From an uncultured Pseudomonadota bacterium (lineage in GTDB: Bacteria; Myxococcota_A; UBA796; CAJQPC01): a DNA stretch of 44,591 bases. This document shows positions 33,171-41,002 of the stretch, in pieces. Under the pieces are notes generated by a model that saw only the letters and a list, made by a program, of their open reading frames with translations, made no database searches and was not told the origin of the DNA. A program made the position numbers and the translations under genes. Position 1 is the stretch's first letter, and every line of letters starts with the position of its first letter. Where the stretch lies: positions 1 through 44,591 of the forward strand of contig CAJXRZ010000047.1 of the NCBI GenBank assembly GCA_913060515.1, written 5' to 3'.

Positions 33171-34225
33171 AGGGACGCGATCCAAGCGCGCACGGCGGCG
33201 GCGCCTTCCTCATCGACCAGGTGGGTGCCGATGGGGGGCATCTGGGCGCTGTCCCCGCGGGACTCCATGCGGCGAAGCACGGCGCTGCCGTGGGGGTCGC
33301 CGGAGTGGATGCGGTGCTGAACGGTGGGGGTGCTGAAGAGCTGCGTGGGCTGGTCCACGGCGCTGGCGAAGACCCCGGCTTGCTCCAAGCTCTGACCCCA
33401 CACCAGGCTCAGGTCCAGGTCTGACTGAGGCAGGCCGTCGACCGTGGGGTTGTGGCAGCTGCCGCAGTTGGCGTGCAGCACGCCGAGGGCTTGCAGCGTG
33501 GTGGCCTCGCCGTTGAGAGGGCTGCTCTCCAAGGGGGCCGAGAGACGCTCAGCCAGGGAGCCCAGATCCGTCTCGGCGGCGGAATGATCCAGCTGAATCG
33601 CCGTAAACCCTAGTGCCCTGGATTGGCGGCCGCCGCCTTTGGGCGCAGGACCATGGCACGCTTGGCACTGGGCCTTGGAGGGGATCTCGTGTTCGGTTCC
33701 CAAGGCTTGAGCCAGGCCTTCGGGGCCCAGCTTCCGAGCCTGTGTGCCAGCCTCGTCCCAGAGGTAGCTGGCGTAGGCCCAGTCCTGCGGTCGTGGGCCC
33801 AGGCGCTCCATGAGGCGGGTCTCCACCTTCTGGCCGTCGACGGAGAACTCCTTCCAGAGGCGCGTTCCAACCGGCAGCTCCCAGTTGTCGGGATCGCTGG
33901 TGTCGATGGGGGTGCACTCTGGGATGTAGACCCAGCGGGCTTTGTCTACGCCGTCGGACCAGAGGGGCCAGCGGGGCACGAAGGGGCGCACCACTGGATG
34001 AATCTGGCCCTCATTGTCGTAGAGCCCGGTCTCCGAGAGCCACTCGGGCAGCGCGTCCTCGCGGATGGGCAAGGGCGTCTCGTAGTCGGTGGGCATCTCG
34101 GGGACCTGGTCCACCAAGAAGGTATCCACGCAGGGCTCCTCCTCTTCCGTCTCTGGCAGAGGGGAGTCCGGCACGGAGGCTGGTGGCCCCTTGCAGGCCA
34201 ACAGTGCTCCGAGGGTCCACAACAT
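33167..34225 (-). CDS. Diheme c-type cytochrome lipoprotein (SO2930-like family)
   Basis: A 352-residue envelope lipoprotein (MLWTLGALLAC, Cys11). It has two haem-binding CxxCH sites at Cys187 and Cys254. The sequence WPLWSDGVDKARWVYIP, the downstream LPVGTRLWKEF with ETRLMER, and Cys-x-x-Cys-His in C-Q-A-C-H and C-G-S-C-H recall the SO2930-type diheme family. A C-terminal MPPIGTHLVD could supply an axial Met. ATG 34225 shares one base with the selenoprotein stop codon (TGATG), so the two are translationally coupled. Together with the downstream pentaheme protein it forms a redox unit in the envelope. Confidence 0.85.
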   Translation of the reverse strand: MLWTLGALLACKGPPASVPDSPLPETEEEEPCVDTFLVDQVPEMPTDYETPLPIREDALPEWLSETGLYDNEGQIHPVVRPFVPRWPLWSDGVDKARWVYIPECTPIDTSDPDNWELPVGTRLWKEFSVDGQKVETRLMERLGPRPQDWAYASYLWDEAGTQARKLGPEGLAQALGTEHEIPSKAQCQACHGPAPKGGGRQSRALGFTAIQLDHSAAETDLGSLAERLSAPLESSPLNGEATTLQALGVLHANCGSCHNPTVDGLPQSDLDLSLVWGQSLEQAGVFASAVDQPTQLFSTPTVQHRIHSGDPHGSAVLRRMESRGDSAQMPPIGTHLVDEEGAAAVRAWIASL

Positions 34226-34950
34226 CAAAGGCCGGCGTGGGCCTTGATCTCGTCCATGGCCGCTTGGTAGCCGCCGTGACCCGAGTCGCAGTAGATGATG
34301 CTCATGTCAGGGGCCACTGCGCACATTTCAGGATGCACGCGGCCGCTCATCGGGGTGCGGTCCGGAAGCAGGCCTTCGCCGTCGGCCAAGATTGGGAAGT
34401 CCGGCTCGCCGATGGTCTGGTGGTAGGTCACGATGTCGTTGTAGGTGGCTGGGCCGCCGCTGGTTCCTTCGTACAGGGTGAAGATGAAGGAGAAGGGCAG
34501 GCCGGTCTCATTGATGAATGCGTCAGTTGCGTCTTGGAGGCCGCCGGCCTCCACTGTGCAGCCGCTTCACCAAGCTGCAGTGCGGTACAGAATGTGGTAC
34601 TCGCCGTGGAAGTCCCACAGGTCCACCATGTCCTCGCAGATGTCGACCATCTGGGCGTTTGCGACGACATCACCGAGCTCAGCGCCGTTGGAGACCAGGG
34701 TGCCGGGGTCCGCTCGCTTCCAACCACAGTCGTAGCAGGCTTCCTCAGCGTTCAGTGGATCGCTGAGGCAGTCCTCTTCTTCGCCGTCGGTGTAGCCATC
34801 CTCATCGCTGTCCGCAGCGGTGGGATCGGTGCCAAGGTCGGCCTCGTCACAGTCGTTGAGACCGTCTTGGTCTTGGTCTTGATCGGCGTTGCATGCAGCG
34901 TCTTCTGGGACGTCGCAGGCCAAGCTCAGGGCAAGGGTGAACAGGATCAT
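34225..34950 (-). CDS. Selenocysteine-containing thioredoxin-like lipoprotein (in-frame UGA at codon 128)
   Basis: The reading frame runs from ATG 34950 to 34225 with one in-frame TGA at 34567-34569. Read as selenocysteine, the product is 241 residues. A short lipoprotein signal (MILFTLALSLAC) is followed by a TSP3-like Asp-rich segment (about 23-66), a CYDCGW element, and a thioredoxin/AhpC-like domain. The stretch DFHGEYHILYRTAAW leads directly into Sec128-Ser-Gly-Cys131, exactly where redox thioredoxin-fold proteins have WCxxC. After the UGA the fold continues (FIFTLYEG, PDFPILADG, then MSIIYCDSGHGG). An 8-bp stem-loop lies just after the UGA. CCGGAGAATCC precedes the start codon. Without recoding it would be split into two hypothetical proteins. 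SelA, SelB and tRNA-Sec are not in the window. Confidence 0.88.
34535..34553 (-). promoter_or_regulatory. Putative bacterial SECIS element
   Basis: Within the coding sequence and 13 bases after the in-frame UGA, a perfect 8-bp stem (TGGAGGCC/GGCCTCCA on the minus strand) encloses a GGC loop. The apical loop starts with G and lies 21 bases after the UGA. This meets the published bacterial SECIS rules as I know them: loop distance 16-37 bases and a G among the first two loop bases. It would recruit SelB to insert selenocysteine. Confidence 0.75.
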
Positions 34951-35212
34951 GGATTCTCCGGCTGGCGTGCAGAGTATCGCAGAGCATGACGCCTTGTCGT
35001 CAAGCTTTGTGGGCAGGGCGGAGCTTGCCGGGGCTGAGTGTGCCCGGCTCCTCTCAGGGCTCGCACGTACCCCTGTGAACGGCCCAGGTGGTGTCGCCGA
35101 GCGTTCCCTTGCCACATGGTAGCTCACAGCGACCTCTTTTCCGAGGCTTCGCGGCCAGGATGTAAGTGAATGCCGTTCGCGCCGTTACTGGGCACAAACT
35201 GGAGTCCACATC
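34951..35212. promoter_or_regulatory. Divergent intergenic region between the selenoprotein operon and the glycine-rich protein gene
   Basis: These 262 bases must contain promoters for both directions. A hairpin-prone stretch, GCCGGG...CCCGGC, lies at about 35028-35050. No recognisable -35/-10 pair or known operator could be assigned. Confidence 0.4.
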
Positions 35213-36508
35213 ATGAGCGTCCGTCCCCGCCTTCTTGCCAGCCTCGCCATCAGCGCAGGTCTGTTCTTCAACCCCATGGCCAGCTCTGTGGTGCAAGCGC
35301 AGGACATCGATGGGGAGACCATCAAGAGCTACGCCCCCTATGCTGCGATCGCGGTGCTCTTGGGCGGGGCTTACATGATTGGAAAGGTGCGCAAGAACAA
35401 GGCGGCGGCGAAGGCAGAGGAGGAGCGCATCGCTGAGGCGGAGCGCGAGGCCGAGCTGGCGCAGCAGTGGACCTTGGAGGGCAAGGACGTGAGCGCTTTG
35501 GAGCTCCGGGTCGCGACCTCGGATGGGCCCGTTGAGCAGATCGCGCCCGGCTCCTCGGTGGTCCTGGTGGTCGTGGCCACCCTGGCCGATGGCAGTGAGC
35601 TGGAGAGCTACGGTCTGGGAGAGGGGCACACCCCGTGGTCCGACTACACGGTGGTCGTGGACGGAGGTGAGTTCAGCAACGGAACCCTGAGCGCCAACGG
35701 CGACCCCCGCACCTTTACGGACCACACGGTCCGCTTCACGGTCAGCAACGTGCATGACCCCAGCGATACGGCCAGCTTGCAGCTGCCGGTGAACTACAAG
35801 ACCGACTTTGTGGCGCAGTCCTGGGCAAACAGCGGCAGCAGCGGAGACTGGGGACGGGAGGGCACCCACGGACGCGATGGCAGCGACGATGACGAGGGCA
35901 GCGGCGGGCCGGGCAGCAACGGTGGGGACGGCGGAAATGGCCAGACGGGTGGTTCTGGCGCCCACGCGAGCTCCATGAGCGTCGACGTTCAGCTGGTCAC
36001 AGACCCCACATTTGGTCGGGAGCTGCTCGAGGTCACCGTTCAGGTGGGTGGTGGGGAGCGCTTCTACATGATCGACCCAGATGGCGGCTCGATGACCATC
36101 TACAACCGTGGCGGCTCCGGCGGCAGTGGTGGACCGGGAGGACGCGGTGGAAACGGCGGTGACGGTGGTCGAGGCCGGAACTCCAGCAGCGGGGTGCGCG
36201 GTCAGGGTGGCAACGGCGCGGATGGCGGAAACGGCGGCGACGGCGGCGACGGCGGAGACGGCGGCAACGGCGGCGCGGTCACCATCACCTTCTCCAAGGC
36301 TGCGGCCAAGTACCAGGACCAGTTCCACGTCTACAACGGCGGCGGCTCGGCCGGCTCGGGTGGCAACGGCGGCTACAACGGCAGCCCCGGAATGGGTGGC
36401 AGCGCCTACGACTCGGGAGACCAAGGTCGACAGGGGGAGAGTGGCCGCTCCGGACAGTCAGGTCGTGACGGACAGGACGGGCCGCCTCCCGTGATTAAGG
36501 TGCGATAG
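35213..36508 (+). CDS. Glycine-rich collagen-like exported protein
   Basis: A 431-residue protein with a signal peptide (cleavage near VVQAQ, residue 29) and a second hydrophobic helix at about 38-56, then a charged helical segment (KNKAAAKAEEERIAEAEREAE, residues abbreviated). A beta-type domain of about 115 residues follows. The remainder has two long Gly/Asn/Asp-rich tracts (about 207-250 and 300-365) with GGNGGDGG units, interrupted by a second beta domain and ended by GQSGRDGQDGPPPVIKVR. The tracts look like flexible or polyglycine-type structural modules. It is divergent from the selenoprotein operon. No catalytic motif is visible; a surface or matrix role is an inference. Confidence 0.8.
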   Translation: MSVRPRLLASLAISAGLFFNPMASSVVQAQDIDGETIKSYAPYAAIAVLLGGAYMIGKVRKNKAAAKAEEERIAEAEREAELAQQWTLEGKDVSALELRVATSDGPVEQIAPGSSVVLVVVATLADGSELESYGLGEGHTPWSDYTVVVDGGEFSNGTLSANGDPRTFTDHTVRFTVSNVHDPSDTASLQLPVNYKTDFVAQSWANSGSSGDWGREGTHGRDGSDDDEGSGGPGSNGGDGGNGQTGGSGAHASSMSVDVQLVTDPTFGRELLEVTVQVGGGERFYMIDPDGGSMTIYNRGGSGGSGGPGGRGGNGGDGGRGRNSSSGVRGQGGNGADGGNGGDGGDGGDGGNGGAVTITFSKAAAKYQDQFHVYNGGGSAGSGGNGGYNGSPGMGGSAYDSGDQGRQGESGRSGQSGRDGQDGPPPVIKVR

Positions 36509-36531
36509 GTCTCTTGACCTAGGAGTGCCCC

Positions 36532-37377
36532 ATGCAGGGACAGACGGTCGTTGTGAGCGGCGCCACCTCGGGAATCGGCCAAGCTGCCGCCCTGGAGTTG
36601 GCCCGCCTTGGAGCCGAGGTGGTGATCTTGGGCCGCTCAGCGGCCAAGGCCCAGGCGACCCAGGCGCTCATTGAGGCGCAGGTGGGCCGGCCCTGTGTGC
36701 GCAGCTTCTTGGCGGACTTTGAGTCTCTGGATGCGGTGCGGCGGGTTGCTGGGGAGCTGGCAGAGTTGCCCCAGATCGACGTGCTGCTGAACAACGCCGG
36801 CGTGGTGCACACCAAGCGAGAGCTGACGGTGGACGGCTATGAGAAGACCTTCGCGGTGAATCACCTGGCGCCCTTCTTGTTGACCTGCTTGCTGATGCCC
36901 AAGCTGCTCGAGCGTCCGGGAGCCCGCATCGTGAACACCTCCTCCGGTGCGCACCGCTTTGGGCGCCTGGTCATGGAAGACCTTCAGTCTGAGCAGCAGT
37001 ACGCCACGATGAAGGCCTACGGTGGCTCGAAGCTGGCCAACCTGCTGTTTACGACGGAGCTTGCCCGTCGTTTGGAGGGTCGGGATGTGGGCTGTTGGGC
37101 TCTGCATCCGGGGGCGGTCTCTACCGGCATTGGCACCAACAATGGCTGGCTGGGCCGCGCCGCCCAAGCGCTGCTCAAGCCCTTCTTCAAGAGCCCGGCC
37201 CAGGGCGCACGCACCTCGATCTATCTCTGCAGCGCCCCCGTCAGCGCTCCGAACGGGAGCTACTTCGTGGACTGTGAGGTGGAAGAGATGCTGCCGCGCG
37301 CCCAAGATCCCGCCGAAGCTCAGGCCCTCTGGGCGGCATCTGAGCGCTTGGTGGGTCTGGAAGCAGTGCGCTTTTAG
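36532..37377 (+). CDS. Short-chain dehydrogenase (retinol dehydrogenase-like)
   Basis: A 281-residue SDR with the cofactor motif SGATSGIG (9-16), the first Thr of the usual TGxxxGxG being Ser here. NNAG lies near residue 90, the catalytic Ser in VNTSSGAH, and the catalytic Tyr163 and Lys167 in YGGSK. It resembles the retinol-dehydrogenase/WW-domain oxidoreductase branch in its ADFESLDAVRRVA, VNHLAPFLLT and HPGAVSTG segments. Substrate unknown. The end overlaps the convergent lipoprotein gene by four bases. Confidence 0.92.
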   Translation: MQGQTVVVSGATSGIGQAAALELARLGAEVVILGRSAAKAQATQALIEAQVGRPCVRSFLADFESLDAVRRVAGELAELPQIDVLLNNAGVVHTKRELTVDGYEKTFAVNHLAPFLLTCLLMPKLLERPGARIVNTSSGAHRFGRLVMEDLQSEQQYATMKAYGGSKLANLLFTTELARRLEGRDVGCWALHPGAVSTGIGTNNGWLGRAAQALLKPFFKSPAQGARTSIYLCSAPVSAPNGSYFVDCEVEEMLPRAQDPAEAQALWAASERLVGLEAVRF

Positions 37378-37898
37378 GGGGTTGCTTGGGGGAGCAGGCC
37401 TTCGGGCATTGGGGCCAATGCCTTCATGGCCTTGGCGAAGCCGTCCATGTCGCCTTCCAAGCCCTTCTCGCTGCCGCCGCAGCGCGAGAGGGTGCCGGTG
37501 AACAAGATCAGGCGGGCCTGCTCGACGGTCACCGAACGGCTCGTTCCGCCGCTGCAGCCGGGCTCTCGTGAGGCCGGCGTGGGCTTGAATCCGGCTGCCT
37601 CGTAGGCCGCGATGGCCTTGTCCAAGGTCGCTTGATCACTGGGTGCGTGGGCTTCAGCGACCACATCGCCGTAGCTGTCCACGACGTAGTCGGCGCTCTC
37701 GGCGCTGACTCGGATGGTCACGCTGCGGTGGGAGGGCGGCGGCACCGAGGAGTCTTGGAAGTGGTACTCGACCGCGGTGACCTGGGCCTCGTGTGCGGGC
37801 GTGGTGACCTCGGGCGTGGGAGGCGGCTCTGGGGTTGGCGCAGGTGGCGTCGCAGACGAGTTGGCCGAAGCACAGGCCAGGATCAGCGCGAGCAGCAT
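37374..37898 (-). CDS. Lipoprotein of unknown function with Pro/Thr linker
   Basis: A 174-residue lipoprotein. The signal MLLALILAC has eight residues before the Cys, preceded by a very strong AAGGAG ribosome site, so this short start is well supported. A Pro/Thr/Ala-rich linker follows (about residues 10-35), then a globular domain with two Cys. No family recognised. Confidence 0.78.
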   Translation of the reverse strand: MLLALILACASANSSATPPAPTPEPPPTPEVTTPAHEAQVTAVEYHFQDSSVPPPSHRSVTIRVSAESADYVVDSYGDVVAEAHAPSDQATLDKAIAAYEAAGFKPTPASREPGCSGGTSRSVTVEQARLILFTGTLSRCGGSEKGLEGDMDGFAKAMKALAPMPEGLLPQATP

Positions 37899-37925
37899 GA
37901 GGGCTCCTTTTCGAGCATCTTAGCG

Positions 37926-38513
37926 CTACTCGGGGATCTGGGCGGCGCCGGTCGCCAGCTCCTGCACGCTGCTGACGCTGACACCGCTCAGGGTGAAGTC
38001 CAGCTGCGTGTCGTTCTGCTCGAATCGGAAGACGGCCTCGGAGAGGGGCTCACCAAAGTCGCTCTCCAGGTCTGCCCACTGGGCGGGCTCCATGACCAGA
38101 TCGCGGGTGCTCGCGTAGGAGACCGTGGCGATGGCTTGGTCCTGCTGGGTGATCAAGAAGTCGCTTCGGATCTCGATCAAGCCCGATGTCTCGAGCAAGG
38201 TGCGCTGGGTGATGACCAGGTGATCCGGACATGCGCTGGGGTCATCCTGAGTGGACTCTCGGGTGCGCCATGCAGCGCTTGGCGGGTCCATGGGGATGAA
38301 GGAGAGGGTGGTCCAGTCGGTGCCCAGGTAGGGGGTCCAGACCACCTCCACGTCCCGAACGATGCCGTGCTGGGTCATCAGGGTCGCAGGGCTGGTGCCG
38401 GTGTAGCTCTCGTCCTCAAAGGCCACATCGATGCTGTCGACGGTCTCGCAGGCCGGCGTGGGGTCCTCGGGTGCCGTGTCGAAGGGCTGGCAGGCGAGCA
38501 GGAAGATCAGCAT
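37926..38513 (-). CDS. Lipoprotein of unknown function
   Basis: A 195-residue lipoprotein. The signal MLIFLLAC has only seven residues before the Cys. Start ATG 38513 is chosen; a start at 38534 would lengthen the N-terminus by MCSTQRP, adding one basic residue, but has no ribosome site either. The mature part is mainly beta-type, with conserved-looking segments FEDESYTGTSPATL and FIPMDPPSAAWRT. Function unknown. It follows the ferritin-like gene on the same strand by 33 bases. Confidence 0.72.
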   Translation of the reverse strand: MLIFLLACQPFDTAPEDPTPACETVDSIDVAFEDESYTGTSPATLMTQHGIVRDVEVVWTPYLGTDWTTLSFIPMDPPSAAWRTRESTQDDPSACPDHLVITQRTLLETSGLIEIRSDFLITQQDQAIATVSYASTRDLVMEPAQWADLESDFGEPLSEAVFRFEQNDTQLDFTLSGVSVSSVQELATGAAQIPE

Positions 38514-38546
38514 GGGGCGCTGTGTACTGCACAAGGGCAGCCCTGT

Positions 38547-40532
38547 CTACAGTGGGGTGCGCTCAAGCCCCCGCAGGATGGGCACGATGTCGGCGGCGCC
38601 TTGGCATGCAGCCGCTCCCACCCAGGCCACGCTGAGGAAGTCTTGGGCTTGGCTCGGGTCGTTGGTGCAGAGCACGCCGGAGACCAGTTGGCCTTGATCG
38701 GTCACTGGAGGGAAGCGCTCCTGGAGCTGCTGTGCGAAGGGGGCCAGTGGGCCGACGTCCCGCTTGTGGTGCAGGGTCCAGACCGCCGGCCGGCCGTGCC
38801 GAATCCACCGGGCGATGCCGCGGGCGATGTGACCCATGGTCATGCGGGGATTTCTCTCCACCACTGCGCGAAGACGCAGGGTGTTGCCCGCATCGCGATA
38901 GACCAGGCCATCGATGTTCCAGTATCCGCTGTGGGGCGCTTGGTCTGCGAGGTCCTGATAGAGCTTGAGCACGCGGCGTCCCTCGGAGAGCAGCCGACGC
39001 ACATCAACCGGCAGCCCCGCCCAGGGTTCGCTGAGCACCTGTCCCCGCCACACGCCCTTGTTGTCGACCAGGGGCCGGGACAGGCCAAGCAGCTTTCCTC
39101 CTTGGTAGAGCGCCGAGAGGTCTGCGACGCGGTTCAGGAGCGGCTCGACGACCACTGCGCTCTGGGTGGCCAGGATGCGCGTGACCCATTTTTCAGTGGC
39201 CGCATCCAAGGTCCCTTGCGCACGTCGTTGCCCTTGGCCGGAGCTTCCCAGGTCTTGTTTGATGAGGGCGGGACCTTGGATCTTGGCCAATGCGTCCACG
39301 AGCTGCGGGATGCGCAGCACCAGGTGCCCCTCTGTGTCGTCTCCGCCAGCGAGGTCACCGTGTCGCTGCCGGGCGATGACCTGGAGCTCCAGAGCGCTGG
39401 ACTTGCGGAAGTCCGCCTGGGTCCAGGGAGGGGAGGTGGCGCCGGCCTTGTTCTTGTCGGCCTCAGGTCCGGGACCAAAGGGGATGAAGGCCCCCAGCTT
39501 GCGGCCGGTGAGCGCTTGGGGAGCCGGTACCCACTCGGGCAGATCCACGCCCAACTCCTGCCATCCCTGCAGCCACTCAGGGCTGGGCGAGACGGGGGCG
39601 ATGACCGTGTCGTCTCGCCGACTCAAGAACATGGGCAAGCTGCCCAAGTCTCGTCGTAGGGCTTGGGCGGGCTTGGAGGGGAGCTGGCCCAGGAGGGTCT
39701 GCTCGCAGCCCGGGTTGAACCACCACAGAGTGGGCGGACGACCCTTGGTGCGGCCGTAGACCTGCAATGCGTCGATCCAGTCGTCGTCAAAGCCCGCTCG
39801 GCGTCGCCCGTCTCGGTCGTAGGGCTTGCCCTTGGCGCGGGCAGGGGTCAGTGGCGGGAGCAGCGCGGCTTCGAAGGCCTCCCAGTCGCTCAGGCTCTGG
39901 TCCTTGAAGGTGCGGTACCAGCGCAGGCCATGTCGAACGTGACCGATCTCGTCTTGGTAGACGTGGTCCATCAGTTCCTTGGTCTGGGTGTCGCCCACCT
40001 TGGCGAAGGCCCGGCCGTAGTGCAGACAGTAGTCCAGGTTGGCTTGCTCAAAGGCCAGGGACAAACCGGCGCAGTAGTGAATCGGATGATCCATCGGCGA
40101 GAGGCTGGTCCAGAAAAAGGGGCTGTTGTGCAGCTCCCCAAATTCCACGCCCAGCTCGGCCATGCGGGCCAGGTAGCGCCGCAAGTGGTCTTGCTCTTCC
40201 TTGAGGGTATGGGCGATGCCCTTGCGGAACACTGGGGGGGCGTCCGGGAAGCGCACCAAGGCCAGAGCCATCAGCTCCATCGCCAGCAGCTCGTGGTTGG
40301 CAAAGAAGTGCAGCACCTGGCCACGGGCCACGGGATCGTGCAGTTGGCCCAAGCTTGGGAAGGGGGCTTTGGGCCGATCCAGGTCCAGACGCAAGGACTG
40401 CGGTCGCCCAGGCCACTTGGGGCCGGACCAGGGTGTGCCTGGATTCTCATCCGAGGTCACGCTTGGGTTGGCGAGCTTGTCCTGCAGCGAATCTGAGCGC
40501 AGGATCTGCTCAGCCAGGGCGCGGAGCTCCAT
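38547..40532 (-). CDS. Ferritin-like (DUF455-type) and ATP-grasp fusion protein
   Basis: A 661-residue protein with two parts. The N-terminal half (about 1-270) is a DUF455-type ferritin-like four-helix bundle with a plausible di-iron ligand set: Glu81/Glu86, Glu113-x-x-His116, Glu162 and Glu195-x-x-His198. The C-terminal part (about 380-615) looks like an ATP-grasp ligase, with PALIKQDLGSSGQGQ as nucleotide-binding loop and VVERNPRM as the metal-binding Glu-Asn-Pro-Arg element. The combination suggests an oxidation or hydroxylation step linked to ligation. Substrate is unknown. The ATP-grasp call is from motifs only. Confidence 0.78.
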   Translation of the reverse strand: MELRALAEQILRSDSLQDKLANPSVTSDENPGTPWSGPKWPGRPQSLRLDLDRPKAPFPSLGQLHDPVARGQVLHFFANHELLAMELMALALVRFPDAPPVFRKGIAHTLKEEQDHLRRYLARMAELGVEFGELHNSPFFWTSLSPMDHPIHYCAGLSLAFEQANLDYCLHYGRAFAKVGDTQTKELMDHVYQDEIGHVRHGLRWYRTFKDQSLSDWEAFEAALLPPLTPARAKGKPYDRDGRRRAGFDDDWIDALQVYGRTKGRPPTLWWFNPGCEQTLLGQLPSKPAQALRRDLGSLPMFLSRRDDTVIAPVSPSPEWLQGWQELGVDLPEWVPAPQALTGRKLGAFIPFGPGPEADKNKAGATSPPWTQADFRKSSALELQVIARQRHGDLAGGDDTEGHLVLRIPQLVDALAKIQGPALIKQDLGSSGQGQRRAQGTLDAATEKWVTRILATQSAVVVEPLLNRVADLSALYQGGKLLGLSRPLVDNKGVWRGQVLSEPWAGLPVDVRRLLSEGRRVLKLYQDLADQAPHSGYWNIDGLVYRDAGNTLRLRAVVERNPRMTMGHIARGIARWIRHGRPAVWTLHHKRDVGPLAPFAQQLQERFPPVTDQGQLVSGVLCTNDPSQAQDFLSVAWVGAAACQGAADIVPILRGLERTPL

Positions 40533-40558
40533 AGAATTGGGCTCCGCGCCGAGAGGCT

Positions 40559-40897
40559 TTAGCTGTTCGCTTGCGCGGCGTAGCCAGTGGCCTTGATGGC
40601 GGCCAAGAGCTTGTCAGCGTCGGTCTTTGCAGAGTCGTATGCGATCTGGGTCTCACCGGTCTGGTAGTCCACTGCAACAGCTTCGACGCCGTCGATGGCC
40701 TTGAGGGCATCGCTCACCTTGGTGGAGCAGCTGCCGCAGGTCATGCCTTCGACCTTGAAGGTGGCCTTGGTGCCGGCGGAAGCCTGGACAGCTTCGGCAG
40801 CCACGCTGTAGGCCGCAGCGTCAGCCATTGGGCAAGCCATGGCTGGGGTTGCGAATGCGAATGCCAGAGCGGATGCGAGTGCGATCTTGCGAATCAT
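40559..40897 (-). CDS. Exported heavy-metal-associated (HMA) domain protein
   Basis: A 112-residue protein with a classical signal peptide (MIRKIALASALAFAFATPAM, then AC). One HMA domain follows with the metal motif GMTCGSCS: Cys54 and Cys57. The sequence context fits a periplasmic copper(I)-binding chaperone, similar in plan to CopZ but exported. A Cys-Pro-Met after the signal could add a further ligand. A 17-base palindrome lies upstream of its start. Confidence 0.88.
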   Translation of the reverse strand: MIRKIALASALAFAFATPAMACPMADAAAYSVAAEAVQASAGTKATFKVEGMTCGSCSTKVSDALKAIDGVEAVAVDYQTGETQIAYDSAKTDADKLLAAIKATGYAAQANS

Positions 40898-40921
40898 GGG
40901 GTCTCCAAGACGTGTGGTTTG

Positions 40922-40938
40922 GCGAACATCTTGTTCGC
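40922..40938. promoter_or_regulatory. Palindrome upstream of the HMA gene
   Basis: GCGAACATCTTGTTCGC has 6-bp perfect arms (GCGAAC/GTTCGC) around a 5-base centre, 25 bases upstream of the HMA start codon. It is a good candidate operator for a dimeric regulator, possibly metal-responsive; the responding protein is not identified. Confidence 0.45.
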
Positions 40939-41002
40939 ACCTTCCGGTTGAGTATGCTTGAGACGGGCGCGGGTTGCACACATCCCTGCAGGGGCCCCCT
41001 TG

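Noticed and set aside
37632-39659. 675-residue plus-strand frame opposite the lipoprotein and ferritin-like genes
   Set aside because: Spans several real minus-strand genes and has no domain structure.
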